A stretch of DNA of 64,000 nt from Mesorhizobium sp. AR02. Its GTDB lineage: Bacteria; Pseudomonadota; Alphaproteobacteria; Rhizobiales; Rhizobiaceae. This document shows, in pieces, positions 18,940 to 28,476 of this stretch. Both the position numbers and the translations under genes were made by a program. Positions within the stretch are counted from its first letter, which is position 1, and each line of letters opens with the position of its first letter. Under the pieces are notes generated by a model. The model did not search any database. It was not told the DNA's origin and saw nothing but the letters and a program-made list of their open reading frames with translations. The stretch is taken from positions 372,001-436,000 of the forward strand of contig NZ_CP080531.1 in assembly GCF_024746835.1 (NCBI RefSeq). The letters are read 5' to 3'.

Positions 18940-19028
18940 GGCGTTCTCCTCTTGGAATGAACCGACTATCGCAACATCAATTCATTCAGTAAAATAATAA
19001 CTTCTCATCTGACACATAGAATAAAGCT

Positions 19029-19940
19029 ATGAGCCTGACCCTCACGCAGTTGCGTTATCTGGTCGCTGTCGCCCGCCACGGCAGCGTCACCGGTGCGGCC
19101 AGGGCGCTGAACATTTCGCAGCCCTCGATTTCGGTGGCGATCGACTCGATCGAAAAGGATTTCGGCCAGAAGCTGTTCGTGCGCCAGCGCGGGAGCGGCG
19201 TTTCGCTGACCTCCTTCGGCCGTGTCGTCGTGGCGAAAGCAAAACAGGTTCTTGCCGAAACGGACGAACTGGTGAGTCTCGGTTCGGGCAATTCGGCTGT
19301 CGGCGGCGAGCTGGTGCTTGGGTGTTTCGAGGATCTGGCGCCCTACTTCGCGCCGGGTCTCATCCGCGCTTTCTCCGAACGCCATCCAAGCGTTGCCGTC
19401 ATCGTTCGCGACGAGACATTCGAGACGCTCGGGCGGCGCCTCAGCGATGCCGCCATCGATCTCGGCCTTAGTTACGATCTCGGCCTGCCCTCGCATTTCG
19501 CCCGCATCCTGCTGCATGAGTTGCGGCCGCATGCACTGTTGCCGGCAGGTCATGCACTGGCGGATCGCCCCGAGGTCAGCCTGGCCGACCTGGCCGCCTA
19601 TCCGCTGATCACGACGGACCAGCCGCAGAGCTGGCAGCACATGCTGGACCTGTTCCGCAGCCGCGACCTCTCGCCGGTGGCCGACAGGGCGACAAGTTCG
19701 TTCGAACTCCAGCGCAGCATGGTGGCGAATGGTTTTGGCGTCGCGGTCAGCTACACCCGCCCGCATGGCGACCGCAGCTATGACGGCCTGCCGCTGATCT
19801 GCAAGCCATTGTCGGACCCGCTGCCGATGCAACGGATCATCCTCACCTATGACACGCATCAACGCGTGTCGAACGCGGCACTGGCATTCGTCGAGACGGC
19901 GAAAGACTGGTTTTCCAAGCGCGACATCTTCACCTCCTGA
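19029..19940 (+). CDS. LysR family transcriptional regulator
   Basis: This 303-residue protein has an N-terminal winged helix (LTLTQLRYLVAVARHGSVTG, then AARALNISQPSISVAIDSIE) and a periplasmic-binding-type effector domain (about 90-300). It is divergent from the PhyH-type dioxygenase gene, the classical arrangement in which a LysR protein controls its neighbour. The intergenic stretch is AT-rich (18960-19020), where the operator should lie. The effector is unknown. Confidence 0.9.
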   Translation: MSLTLTQLRYLVAVARHGSVTGAARALNISQPSISVAIDSIEKDFGQKLFVRQRGSGVSLTSFGRVVVAKAKQVLAETDELVSLGSGNSAVGGELVLGCFEDLAPYFAPGLIRAFSERHPSVAVIVRDETFETLGRRLSDAAIDLGLSYDLGLPSHFARILLHELRPHALLPAGHALADRPEVSLADLAAYPLITTDQPQSWQHMLDLFRSRDLSPVADRATSSFELQRSMVANGFGVAVSYTRPHGDRSYDGLPLICKPLSDPLPMQRIILTYDTHQRVSNAALAFVETAKDWFSKRDIFTS

Positions 19941-20002
19941 CGAACTGACGGTCGCCCGTCATTCGCTTGCCGCTTGACGGTTTCCGCGGCTGCTGCCACT
20001 CC

Positions 20003-20992
20003 ATGGGCATGGAACCGATCCAGTCGAAAGCCGCCCAGGGCCGTGTTGCCGATGCGCCGAACGGCCATTGGGTCTATCGCGTGCTGCCACGCTCGATCTG
20101 GCCCTATGCGCAGCTTGCGCGATGGGACAGGCCGATCGGCTGGCAATTGCTTTTGTGGCCGTGCTGGTGGTCGGCCGCACTCGCCGCGAGCGCCTATCCG
20201 CGCCCCGGCGATCCGCTGCTCTCGCTGCTGCCGGCGCCATGGTATCTCGTGCTGTTCCTGGTCGGCGCCATCGCCATGCGCGGCGCCGGCTGCACCTACA
20301 ACGACATCGTCGACGAGGGCATCGACAACCAGGTCGAACGCACCCGCTCGCGCCCACTGCCGTCGGGCCAGACCACGCGCCGGCGGGCCTGGCTGTTCCT
20401 TGTGCTGCAGGCCCTGGTCGGCCTGGCGGTGCTCCTGCAGTTCAACAGCTTCGCCATTCTGCTCGGCATCTGCTCGCTGGCGATCGTCGCCATCTACCCG
20501 TTCATGAAGCGGATAACCAACTGGCCGCAACTGTTTCTCGGTCTTGCCTTTTCTTGGGGCGCGCTGATGGGATGGGCGGTCGAGTTCGGCGACCTCGATG
20601 GCCCTGCCATCATGCTTTATATCGGTTCGATCCTGTGGGTGATCGGTTACGACACGATCTATGCGCATCAGGACAAGGAGGACGACGCCATTGTCGGCGT
20701 GCGCTCGACGGCGCGGCTGTTCGGCGACAACACCAAGGCGTGGCTGGCAGGGCTTTATGGCGGCACGCTGATCTGCTTCGCCATCGCCTTCGCATCGGCG
20801 CAGGCACCGGTGGTGGCGCTCGCCGGATTGATCGCCGCCGGCGCCCATATGGCCCGGCAGATCGCGGTTCTGGATATCAACGATCCCGACCAATGCCTGC
20901 GGCTGTTCCGGTCGAACAACCAGGTCGGCTGGCTGATCTTCCTCGGCCTGATCGGCGGCGCATTGTGGGTGGCGCTGAAGCCGCTGGTCTAG
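20003..20992 (+). CDS. ubiA: 4-hydroxybenzoate polyprenyltransferase
   Basis: This 329-residue membrane enzyme attaches the polyprenyl tail to 4-hydroxybenzoate in ubiquinone synthesis. The first aspartate-rich motif reads NDIVDEGIDNQVERTRSRPL and the second YDTIYAHQDKEDD; these bind the magnesium-diphosphate of the prenyl donor. About eight hydrophobic segments span the rest. The ATG at 20003 was chosen; ATG at 20009 is equally possible. The palindromic element 20995-21190 directly follows the stop. The tail donor may come from the polyprenyl synthase at 37.4 kb. Confidence 0.93.
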   Translation: MGMEPIQSKAAQGRVADAPNGHWVYRVLPRSIWPYAQLARWDRPIGWQLLLWPCWWSAALAASAYPRPGDPLLSLLPAPWYLVLFLVGAIAMRGAGCTYNDIVDEGIDNQVERTRSRPLPSGQTTRRRAWLFLVLQALVGLAVLLQFNSFAILLGICSLAIVAIYPFMKRITNWPQLFLGLAFSWGALMGWAVEFGDLDGPAIMLYIGSILWVIGYDTIYAHQDKEDDAIVGVRSTARLFGDNTKAWLAGLYGGTLICFAIAFASAQAPVVALAGLIAAGAHMARQIAVLDINDPDQCLRLFRSNNQVGWLIFLGLIGGALWVALKPLV

Positions 20993-20994
20993 CC

Positions 20995-21190
20995 ACCTTC
21001 TCCCCGTCACTATACGGGGAGAAGGTGGCGGCAGCCGGATGAGGGGCAGCGCCGACCTTGGAGGCGAGGCGAGAGGTTCAGCGGCGAACCACCGCACACT
21101 CAATTAGTCTTAAGGTGGCCAAACACTTAGGTCGGCGCTGCCCCTCATCGCCCTGCCGGGCACTTCTCCCCGTATAGTGACGGGGAGAAG
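20995..21190. repeat. Large imperfect palindrome (about 196 bp) between convergent genes
   Basis: The ends are mirror images: ccttctccccgtcactatac at the left and gtatagtgacggggagaag at the right. Inside them gatgaggggcagcgccgac on the left is matched by gtcggcgctgcccctcatc on the right. Each arm also holds its own small hairpin (ctccccgt...acggggag). The unit fills the gap between ubiA and the convergent hypothetical gene exactly and could end transcription from both sides. It resembles the palindromic elements dispersed through Rhizobiales chromosomes. Confidence 0.88.
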
Positions 21191-21194
21191 AAGG

Positions 21195-21761
21195 CTAGTC
21201 TCTTGAAATGATCTCCTGGCCGTCGATGACCAGCCTGAGACCGAGGTTGCCGGCCCTGCGGCGGGCGAGGAAGCGCGGGCGGCGCATGGTCGAGACGCGA
21301 CCCTTGCGGCGATCCTGCGGCGGCAGTGTCTTGATGGCGGCGCCGAGCGATTCTTCCAGGGTGCGGGCGACGCCGTCCGATTCGATCAACAGCATCGGCA
21401 GGCGGTAGGCATCAGCCCAGGCGCGCCAGTCGGCGGCAACGTCTTCGAGATCGTCGGCCACCAGCAGCGGCACCGACAGCATCGGATCATTGTGCAGGAG
21501 TTCCAGGGTCACCGTGACATTGCCTTCCGGATCCTCCATCGCGCGGGCGGCAACGCCGCGGAACGCATTGGCGGGCAGTGCGATGATCGCCGGCACGCCG
21601 CTCATCTCGAGCAGGCGGCGGATCACGGCGCCGCGGTGGTCGATGGTGAACGTCACGTCGCCATAGTCGTCGCGCGTGGCGTAGCTAACCACCTGCGGCA
21701 GGCGGAATGGGTCGAGGCGCATGTTGCGTCCCGCCCAGACTGGCTTCAGTCCAGTGTTCAT
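21195..21761 (-). CDS. Conserved Rhizobiales hypothetical protein (DUF6101-like)
   Basis: This 188-residue protein starts MNTGLKPVWAGRNMRLDPFR and ends in an Arg-rich tail followed by GLRLVIDGQEIISRD. There is no signal peptide or membrane segment. It has even hydrophobic/charged composition and looks like a soluble alpha/beta protein. I associate it tentatively with DUF6101, a family limited to Rhizobiales with no known function. It is a single gene bounded by the large palindrome on its 3' side. Confidence 0.6.
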   Translation of the reverse strand: MNTGLKPVWAGRNMRLDPFRLPQVVSYATRDDYGDVTFTIDHRGAVIRRLLEMSGVPAIIALPANAFRGVAARAMEDPEGNVTVTLELLHNDPMLSVPLLVADDLEDVAADWRAWADAYRLPMLLIESDGVARTLEESLGAAIKTLPPQDRRKGRVSTMRRPRFLARRRAGNLGLRLVIDGQEIISRD

Positions 21762-21945
21762 AGAGTGCCTTCCTGTCTGTCTCCTGAGAGCCGGTGTCCG
21801 GTTCTCTCCGGGCCAGTTTTCCCGGCCTCGTTATGGGGAAACAGTAGCGCGGGCTCCTTACCGCCGCGCTTAAGAAAGTCGGTTAAATTTTGCTGATCTC
21901 AGGGATGGTTATCGGAATGCCACCGACCACAAGATGTTGAAAGGA

Positions 21946-23376
21946 TCAGATAACCTTACCGGGATTCATGATGCCGGCCGGATCGAAGGCGACTTTCACC
22001 CGGCGCATCAGATCGATCGCCATCGGCGGCGCCGTGGCGATCAATTCGTCGCGCTTCAACTGGCCGATGCCGTGCTCGGCCGAGATCGATCCATGGAAGG
22101 ACCGCACGACATCGTGCACGGCCTTGTTCATGGGGTGGTAAAGGGCGAGAAACGCCTCGTCATCGCCATCGACGGGCCTCGAGATGTTATAGTGGAGATT
22201 GCCATCGCCCATATGGCCGAAGCAGACCACGCGGGCGCCGGCACTGACTGACGCCACCGCGCCGGCCGCCTCTTCGATAAAGCGCGGTATCGATGCGATC
22301 GGCACCGAAATGTCGTGCTTGATCGAAGCGCCCTCCGGCTTCTGGCATTCGGGTAGCGTCTCGCGGAAATTCCAGAAAGCGTCGCCCTGGGCGAGGCTTG
22401 CTGCGACCACCGCATCGCCAACGATGCCTTGCTCGAGACCATCCGCCAGCACCTCCTCGATCAGCGCCCGGCCGTCGGCTTCCGAGCGGCCCGAGGAAAC
22501 CTGCATCAAGACATACCAGGGCCAGTCATCGGCCAGCGGCCTCACGACACCTTGACCATGTTTGAGCGTGAAATCGTAAGGTCTCTTGCCGATCAGTTCG
22601 AAGGCCGTGAGCGAAGCGCCGGCACGATCCGTCGCCAGGCTGAACAGCGATAGTGCCGCCTCGGGCGACGACAGGCCGACAAACGCGACCTCGCGCCCCT
22701 TCGGCTTCGGGAACAGTTTGAGCACGGCGGCGGTGATGATGCCGAGCGTGCCTTCGGCGCCGACGAACAGGTTCTTCAAATCGTAGCCGGTGTTGTCCTT
22801 CTTCAGCTTGCGCAGATCGTCGAACACCTCGCCCGTCGGCAGCACCACCTCGACGCCGAGGCAGAGTTCGCGCGCATTGCCATAGGCAAGCACGCCCGTG
22901 CCGCCGGCGTTGGAGGAGAGGTTGCCGCCGATCTGGCAGGAGCCTTGCGCGGCGAGCGACAGCGGAAACAGCCGGTCGGCGGCATCAGCCGCCTCCTGCA
23001 GCGTCTGCAGGATGACGCCGGCCTCGACCGTCACCGTGTTGGACAGGACGTCGATCTCGCGGATGCGGTTCAGCCGCGACAAGGACAGGATGATCTCGCG
23101 GCCGGACCCGTCCGGAACCTGGGCGCCGACCAGACCGGTGTTGCCGCTTTGCGGCACGATGGGCGTCCCCGTCTCGGTCGCCAGCCGCATGATCCGGCTG
23201 ACCTCGTCGACGCTGCCCGGCCGCAGCACCAGCGACGTCACGCCGTGCCAGAGCCCGCGCCGCTCAATGAGGTAAGGCGCGATGTCCTGCTCATCGCGCA
23301 GCGCGTATTTGTCCCCGACGATGGCCGCGAAGCGGTCGATGAGGGCGGGATCGAGTGTCTTTGCAGCTTCGGTCAT
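21946..23376 (-). CDS. FAD-binding oxidoreductase, D-lactate/D-2-hydroxyglutarate dehydrogenase type
   Basis: This 476-residue protein has the PCMH/VAO FAD domain (PGSVDEVSRIMRLA, PIVPQSGNTGLVGAQVP, GGNLSSNAGGTGVLAYGN) and the C-terminal cap with the metal-binding GHMGDGNLHYN and SAEHGIGQLKRDEL. The end, FDPAGIMNPGKVI, is typical of GlcD, D-2-hydroxyglutarate and D-lactate dehydrogenases. The precise 2-hydroxyacid is unknown. It lies 9 bp downstream of the Sua5/TsaC gene on the same strand, so the two may share a transcript without a clear functional link. Confidence 0.9.
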   Translation of the reverse strand: MTEAAKTLDPALIDRFAAIVGDKYALRDEQDIAPYLIERRGLWHGVTSLVLRPGSVDEVSRIMRLATETGTPIVPQSGNTGLVGAQVPDGSGREIILSLSRLNRIREIDVLSNTVTVEAGVILQTLQEAADAADRLFPLSLAAQGSCQIGGNLSSNAGGTGVLAYGNARELCLGVEVVLPTGEVFDDLRKLKKDNTGYDLKNLFVGAEGTLGIITAAVLKLFPKPKGREVAFVGLSSPEAALSLFSLATDRAGASLTAFELIGKRPYDFTLKHGQGVVRPLADDWPWYVLMQVSSGRSEADGRALIEEVLADGLEQGIVGDAVVAASLAQGDAFWNFRETLPECQKPEGASIKHDISVPIASIPRFIEEAAGAVASVSAGARVVCFGHMGDGNLHYNISRPVDGDDEAFLALYHPMNKAVHDVVRSFHGSISAEHGIGQLKRDELIATAPPMAIDLMRRVKVAFDPAGIMNPGKVI

Positions 23377-23385
23377 GTGGGAAAA

Positions 23386-24360
23386 CTATGTTGTGGGCTG
23401 TGCGTTGTCACGAGGGGCGGCGGCGCGCGAGAGCCGGTCGTTGATGGCTTCGCCGAGCCCGTCGAAGGGAATTTTCTCGACCGCAATGGTGCGCGCGCCA
23501 CTGCGATCGAGATCCTGCATATAGGCGAAAAGATTGCTTGCCGCTTCGCGCAGATCGCCAGATACCGACAAATTGCGGAAGGCAGCCGCATGGTGCCAGC
23601 CTTCAGCCCGCTGGCCGCCGAAGCCGAGCAGCGCTTCGTCCTTGCCAACCGTTCCGGCGTTGAGCCGCATCGCAGCACCCGGCGCATAGTGCGAGGCAAG
23701 CATACCCGGCGCCTCGACGCCGGCTGCACCGCCGCGCAACAGAGCCATGCCGATGGCCGCCTCGATCTCCTCGGCGGCAACGCCGCCGGGCCGAAGCAGG
23801 CGCAGTCCTTCGCCTTCGGCCTTGACGATGGTCGATTCCAGCCCGACCGGCGTCGCGCCGCCATCGACCACAAGCTTGATGCGGGCGCCGAGATCGTTCG
23901 CTACCGCTTGCGCCGTCGTCGCGCTGATCTTGCCGGAGGAATTGGCGCTGGGCGCGGCAAGGGGCCGGCCGAGTTTTGCGATGAGGTCGCCGCCAAAGCC
24001 CCTCGGCATGCGCAAGGCGATCGTGTCGAGCCCGGCCGTGACCAGCGGATGGATGCCATTGCCGGACCGCTGCGGCAGCACCAGGGTCAGCGGACCCGGC
24101 CAGAAAGCCAATGCCAGTTTCCTCGACAGCGGATCGAACACAGCGATGCGCTCGGCCATGTCCATGTCGGCGACATGGGCGATCAGCGGGTTGAAGCGCG
24201 GCCGTCCCTTGGCCTCGAAAATGCGCGCCACGCCGATGCCGTTGGTGGCGTCGCCGGCAAGTCCGTAAACGGTCTCCGTCGGGATGGCGACGACATCGCC
24301 GCTTTCGAGCAGCGCCAGCGCCCGCTCCAACGCCTCGCCGACGGCAAGTATCTCAGCCAC
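23386..24360 (-). CDS. L-threonylcarbamoyladenylate synthase (Sua5/TsaC family)
   Basis: This 324-residue protein makes threonylcarbamoyl-AMP from threonine, bicarbonate and ATP, the first step to the t6A37 tRNA modification. The YrdC domain covers about residues 10-200 (VAIPTETVYGLAGDA, KGRPRFNPL, APSANSSGKISATTA, GLESTIVKAE), and a Sua5 C-terminal domain follows (APGMLASHYAPGA). The GTG at 24360 has a GAGGTG site about 6 bases upstream; an in-frame GTG at 24369 is the alternative. The long form is the Sua5-type rather than the short TsaC. Confidence 0.9.
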   Translation of the reverse strand: MAEILAVGEALERALALLESGDVVAIPTETVYGLAGDATNGIGVARIFEAKGRPRFNPLIAHVADMDMAERIAVFDPLSRKLALAFWPGPLTLVLPQRSGNGIHPLVTAGLDTIALRMPRGFGGDLIAKLGRPLAAPSANSSGKISATTAQAVANDLGARIKLVVDGGATPVGLESTIVKAEGEGLRLLRPGGVAAEEIEAAIGMALLRGGAAGVEAPGMLASHYAPGAAMRLNAGTVGKDEALLGFGGQRAEGWHHAAAFRNLSVSGDLREAASNLFAYMQDLDRSGARTIAVEKIPFDGLGEAINDRLSRAAAPRDNAQPTT

Positions 24361-24537
24361 TCTCGTCACCTCGCAGATAGCGGCTGCGTAGTACGATGGC
24401 GGCTGTTGAGCAAGCCGACTGTTCGGCAAGAAAGGGCCTTGGCGATTTATCAATCCCTAAAATGCTATGTTTCCGCGAAAGCCGGCATCAATTCCGGTCC
24501 GCTACCACAAGAGCTTGGGCAAAGGGGAGTGGTGATC

Positions 24538-24975
24538 GTGTCTGTGCGTATCTTGCTGGGGATCACCCTGGCGGCTTTGAGCGGTAGTGCTCAGGCCTCG
24601 TCGCTGGTCTTTCCCGGCCCGCCGGCCGCGACGCCCTCCATCCTCATGCTGAAGGCAGCCGACATCAAGGCAAGCGATGTGATGTCCGTCGTTGCGCTTG
24701 GCGAGCCCGACGTCGCTTATGAAAAGGTGTCGGCAATCCCCAACGCGCCTGAGGCACGGCACAGTTTCATGCCAGGCCCGATGATCATTCGTGGCGGCGT
24801 CGTCGGCGGCGACTTCTCGACACCGACACAAGGCAAGGCACCGGCCGCGACCACCGCCGCGGCGCCCGCCAAGGCGACCGCCTCGGCCGCTCCGACGCCG
24901 AACGCACAGAAGAAGCCGACCGCGCCGGCACCTGCATCGACCGCGCCCGTTCCCGGGGTCGGCAAGGTCAAATAG
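24538..24975 (+). CDS. Secreted Ala/Pro-rich hypothetical protein
   Basis: This 145-residue protein starts at a GTG at 24538 with a strong AAAGGGGAG site (24521-24529) at 8 bases. A signal peptide (MSVRILLGITLAALSGSAQA) is followed by a compact region with VFPGPPAATPSILML and a disordered Ala/Pro/Thr/Lys tail of about 60 residues, ending VPGVGKVK. No family is recognised. It is divergent from the Sua5 gene and should be periplasmic. Confidence 0.7.
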   Translation: MSVRILLGITLAALSGSAQASSLVFPGPPAATPSILMLKAADIKASDVMSVVALGEPDVAYEKVSAIPNAPEARHSFMPGPMIIRGGVVGGDFSTPTQGKAPAATTAAAPAKATASAAPTPNAQKKPTAPAPASTAPVPGVGKVK

Positions 24976-25157
24976 CGGCGCGCAAACTGGCGGACTGGCC
25001 GGATCGTTGACAGCTTGACGGCGCCCGGCGCACCATTGTCGCGCGAGCTCGTCCTGGCCTATCTGGCCGCTCAACGCTGCCGCCTGAATTTGGCCAAGCG
25101 TTTCAGGCAAAGGGGCGGCTCTGGCAGACGGGTTTCGTCGTTCAAAGGGGGTTGATC

Positions 25158-25547
25158 ATGAGAATATCCAAGACCGTTACCGTGGCCGGGCTTCTGCTGG
25201 CGTCGCTGCTGGGCGCCAGTGCGGCGCAAGCCGATGACATGCTGGGGTCCTATGTCGCGCGTATTTCCGAGCGCGATCATCAGGCGAGCGACGGCTATGC
25301 GCTGGACAGCGCCGCGCAGATGGTGCGGCAGGATCGCGCCAACTGGCACAAGTTCCATCGCCGCGACAGCGACGACCAGGGCGATGCCTGGTTCACGACC
25401 AACGACGCGCGCGCCGATCTGCAGCGCATGCTGGAGCGTCCCGGCGCGATGAGTTCTTCGACCAAGCGCGCCATCGTCAATGGCGAACCGCTGATCCAGG
25501 TCGATGTCTACGAGAACAGCGTACGCATCAGCATCCTGGAGAACTGA
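25158..25547 (+). CDS. Small secreted hypothetical protein
   Basis: This 129-residue protein has a signal peptide (MIMRISKTVTVAGLLLASLL, cleaved near SAAQA) and a mature part rich in Asp, Arg and Gln with no cysteine (LGSYVARISERDHQASDGYA, later NGEPLIQVDVYENSVRISIL). An AAAGGGGG site precedes the ATG at 25158. I do not recognise a family. A strong hairpin terminator follows at 25577. Confidence 0.7.
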   Translation: MRISKTVTVAGLLLASLLGASAAQADDMLGSYVARISERDHQASDGYALDSAAQMVRQDRANWHKFHRRDSDDQGDAWFTTNDARADLQRMLERPGAMSSSTKRAIVNGEPLIQVDVYENSVRISILEN

Positions 25548-25576
25548 TCAATCGGCATTTGGGAAGACCGAAAAAG

Positions 25577-25598
25577 GGGCGGCGCTGATGCGCCGCCC
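25577..25598. terminator. Bidirectional hairpin terminator
   Basis: A perfect 9-bp GC stem (gggcggcgc, loop tgat, gcgccgccc) lies between the secreted protein gene ending at 25547 and the acidic protein gene ending at 25628. Five A residues precede it (25571-25575), which become a T run on the minus strand, and TCTCTTCTC follows on the plus strand. It can serve both convergent genes. Confidence 0.7.
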
Positions 25599-25627
25599 TC
25601 TCTTCTCGACAGAACCGGATTGAAATT

Positions 25628-25969
25628 TCAGGCCGCTTCTTCCTTGTCGTCGTCTTCTTCGGACTCGCCGTCTTCGGATTCTTCTTCGCCGTCGTTGCCT
25701 TCCGCCTTCACAGCGTCATCGGCGTCGTCTTTGTCCTCATCTTCGTCTTCGTCGCCCGAGAGCGTGGCGGCTTCAGCGTCGTCTTCGTCGGACTCTTCGC
25801 CGTCTTCGTCGTCGCCTTCTTCTTCGTCGCCATCCTCGTCGTCAGAGTGATCGGCAGCTTCGACCGTGGCAGCGGCGGCATGATCGAGGGCGGTTTCGGA
25901 AGCGGATTCAAGCGCCTCGACAGGAGCCGAGGTTTCTTCAGTCACTTCGATTTCGTGATCGGAATTCAT
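25628..25969 (-). CDS. Highly acidic low-complexity protein
   Basis: This 113-residue protein starts at the ATG at 25969 (MNSDHEIEVTEETSAPVEAL). From about residue 40 onward it is almost entirely Asp, Glu and Ser with a few Gly and Ala (for example DEDGDEEEGDDEDGEESDED). There is no signal peptide, cysteine or aromatic residue. It should be disordered, strongly negative and soluble. The frame is open for its whole length and the opposite strand reads only as Ser-rich, so this strand is preferred. Function is unknown; it may be a histone-like or cation-buffering protein, but this is a guess. It lies downstream of glyS. Confidence 0.65.
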   Translation of the reverse strand: MNSDHEIEVTEETSAPVEALESASETALDHAAAATVEAADHSDDEDGDEEEGDDEDGEESDEDDAEAATLSGDEDEDEDKDDADDAVKAEGNDGEEESEDGESEEDDDKEEAA

Positions 25970-26079
25970 GGAAGCCTCCGTTGGGTTGGGGAACATGTCC
26001 CTTTTGCCACGGAGAGATCATCGTCATATGACTGTAAGCCGGCTCGAACGGCCGGCTCGCAGATATTTTTCTCAGGCGC

Positions 26080-28476
26080 TCAGCCGGCGATTTTCGAGAA
26101 ATCCGCGACCTGACCTGTGGCTGCGCGGATGCGCGTGAGAAGCGCCAGACGGTTGGCCCGCACCGCCAGGTCTTCATCATTCACGAGAACAGCTTCAAAG
26201 AATGAATCAACGGGTTCGCGCAACGCGCTAAGCGCCAGCATGGCGGCGGAAAAGTCTTCGTTTTGAATCGCTTCGCCGGCTTGCTTCTCGGCCTGATTCA
26301 CCGCGGCAAACAGCGATTTCTCGGCATTCTCCTTGAACAATGCCGGCTCAACGGTTTCGGCGACCGCTGTTTTCTTCTTCTCTTCGGCAGCCAGGATGTT
26401 GGCCGCGCGCTTGGTGCCGGCGAGCAGGTTCTTGCCGTCCTCAGTATCGAGGAAGGAGCCGAGCGCTTCCACGCGACGGACGATCTGCAGGAGATTGTCG
26501 GACTGCGGCGTGATGACGGCATCGATGAGATCGTGGCGGGCGCCTCGATCGCGGAGGTAGACTTTCAGGCGGTCGTGGAAGAACGACCGTAAATCATCAA
26601 ACAAAGACATGTTGGCCTGGTATTCGACGGCCGTGTATCTGCTGACATATGCATCGGCGATCTTGAGGGCATCTGCTTCTTCGAGAGGGGAAATCCGGTT
26701 GGCTTTCTCTGCAGCCTCTAAGAGCGTGTAGAGATGCAGGTATTCGTCTTTCCCCAAATGCGTCAAGATTTCGGTTTCGGCCAAATGTTCCGCAGCAGCC
26801 TCACGGGAAGACAACACGCCGGCAACAATTCGCCCACGTATCGCGTCAGCTTCTTTTGATATTTCGAAGTCGCGCTGTGCGTAGAAGACGCCGGTAAGCT
26901 CAACGTTCAGAGAATTCTCGACCACAATCCTGATCGCCCCTAGCGCAGCCCTCCGCAGCGCATACGGATCCTTCGACCCCGTCGGCTTTTCGTCGATAGC
27001 CCAGAAGCCGACCAGCGTATCGAGCTTATCGGCAAGGGCGACCGCGACCGACACAGGATCGCTCGGCACATAGTCGGACGGGCCTTGCGGCTTGTAATGT
27101 TCCTCGATGGCTGCGGCCACGGACAGGTGCTCGCCCTGGAGCAACGCATATTTGCGGCCCATGGCGCCCTGTAATTCCGGGAACTCGCCGACGACTTCAG
27201 TGGTGAGATCGGCCTTGGCGAGAACCGCGGCGCGACGCGCCAGCGCGGGATCCGCACCGACGATCGGGGCCAGTTCCTCGGCAAGCCGGGCAATCCGCTC
27301 CACCCGCTGGCCCTGCGTGCCGAGCTTGGCATGGAAGGTGACGTCGAGATGGTCGAGCCGGGCCATGCGCTGGTCGAGCGGCTTTTTCAGATCGAGCCCG
27401 AACTTTTCAGCCGATGCCTCGAGTTGGCCGAGATCCGGCAGATCGCCCTGGTCGGTCGTCCAGAAATAGAGCGCGTCGGACAGGCGGGCGCGCACCACCT
27501 TGCCGTTGCCGTGGGCAATCTCCTTGCCGCCGTCCTTGGCTTCGATGTTGGCGGTAAGGATGAAGCGGTTGGACAGCGCCTCGCCCTCGCCTTGCGGGCG
27601 CGTGACAAAGCACTTCTGGTTGGCGCGGATGGTCAGCCGGATCACCTCGGCCGGAATGGCGAGGAACGCCTGCTCGAACTCGCCCATCAGCACGACAGGC
27701 CATTCGAGCAGCCCGGACACCTCTTCCAGCAAGCCTTCGTCCTCGACCATGTCGAGCCCGTTGGCGAAAGCAAGATTGCGGGCGTCGGCGAGGATGATCT
27801 CCTTGCGCCGGTCGGCGTCGAGCACGACCTTTGCCGCTTCCAGCTTGCTCACATAGTCGTCGAAGCGACGCACGGTGATTTCGCCCGGCGCGAGAAAGCG
27901 GTGGCCATAGGTGATGTTGCCGGAGCGGATGCCGTCGATCTCGAAATCGACCACGACAGGCTCCTCGGTCTCTGGGCCGAAAGTGCACAGGATCGATTGT
28001 AGCGGCCGCACCCAGCGCAGCGAGCCGGGCTTGGCCGAAGCCGGCCCCCAGCGCATCGACTTCGGCCAGGGGAAATTGCGGATGATATCAGGCACCAGTC
28101 CGGCGATGATCGCTTCGGCCGCCCTGCCAGGCTTCGAAATGTGGGCGACATAGAAGTCGCCCTTCTTCGGGTCGGAATGGACGTGCGCCTCGGCGACCGA
28201 AGACAGGCCGGCCTTGCGCAGGAACCCCTGGACCGCCTGTTCAGGCGCTGATGTCGACGGCCCCTTGATCTCTTCACTTATATCCTTCGAACGCGCGGTC
28301 AGCCCCCTGATATCGAGCGTCAGACGCCGCGGCGTCCAGTACTCGCGCGCCGCCTCATAGGTCAGACCCGCCTCGACCAGACCGTCGGTCAGCATCTTCC
28401 TCAGATCACCCGCCGCCTTGCGCTGCATGCGAGCGGGGATTTCCTCGGAGCGAAGTTCGAGCAACAAATCCGGCAT
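26080..28476 (-). CDS. glyS: Glycyl-tRNA synthetase beta subunit
   Basis: This 798-residue subunit contains the tRNA-recognition part of the tetrameric alpha2-beta2 glycyl-tRNA synthetase. The N-terminus [20 protein letters not shown] is the family signature, as are WPKSMRWG and [20 protein letters not shown]; the C-terminal anticodon-binding domain ends at the stop. Its length is usual for beta. It starts in a TGATG overlap with a 39-codon leader that repeats its own first 15 codons. Base use in the last third (26600-26930) looks more AT-rich than in the first half. The alpha gene, glyQ, is about 1 kb upstream and not adjacent. Confidence 0.97.
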   Translation of the reverse strand: MPDLLLELRSEEIPARMQRKAAGDLRKMLTDGLVEAGLTYEAAREYWTPRRLTLDIRGLTARSKDISEEIKGPSTSAPEQAVQGFLRKAGLSSVAEAHVHSDPKKGDFYVAHISKPGRAAEAIIAGLVPDIIRNFPWPKSMRWGPASAKPGSLRWVRPLQSILCTFGPETEEPVVVDFEIDGIRSGNITYGHRFLAPGEITVRRFDDYVSKLEAAKVVLDADRRKEIILADARNLAFANGLDMVEDEGLLEEVSGLLEWPVVLMGEFEQAFLAIPAEVIRLTIRANQKCFVTRPQGEGEALSNRFILTANIEAKDGGKEIAHGNGKVVRARLSDALYFWTTDQGDLPDLGQLEASAEKFGLDLKKPLDQRMARLDHLDVTFHAKLGTQGQRVERIARLAEELAPIVGADPALARRAAVLAKADLTTEVVGEFPELQGAMGRKYALLQGEHLSVAAAIEEHYKPQGPSDYVPSDPVSVAVALADKLDTLVGFWAIDEKPTGSKDPYALRRAALGAIRIVVENSLNVELTGVFYAQRDFEISKEADAIRGRIVAGVLSSREAAAEHLAETEILTHLGKDEYLHLYTLLEAAEKANRISPLEEADALKIADAYVSRYTAVEYQANMSLFDDLRSFFHDRLKVYLRDRGARHDLIDAVITPQSDNLLQIVRRVEALGSFLDTEDGKNLLAGTKRAANILAAEEKKKTAVAETVEPALFKENAEKSLFAAVNQAEKQAGEAIQNEDFSAAMLALSALREPVDSFFEAVLVNDEDLAVRANRLALLTRIRAATGQVADFSKIAG

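Noticed and set aside
22945..24975. Very long open frame on the plus strand across the FAD oxidase and Sua5 genes
   Set aside because: It is antisense to two clear genes and has Arg/Gly/Asp-rich translation with no family pattern. Only its 3' end (24538-24975) is a real gene.
25620..25850. Ser-rich plus-strand frame opposite the acidic protein
   Set aside because: Ser runs are what the Asp/Glu codons give on the other strand; the acidic frame has a normal start.
26030..26065. Hairpin after glyS as terminator
   Set aside because: The stem agccggc/gccggct exists but no T run follows in the right direction.
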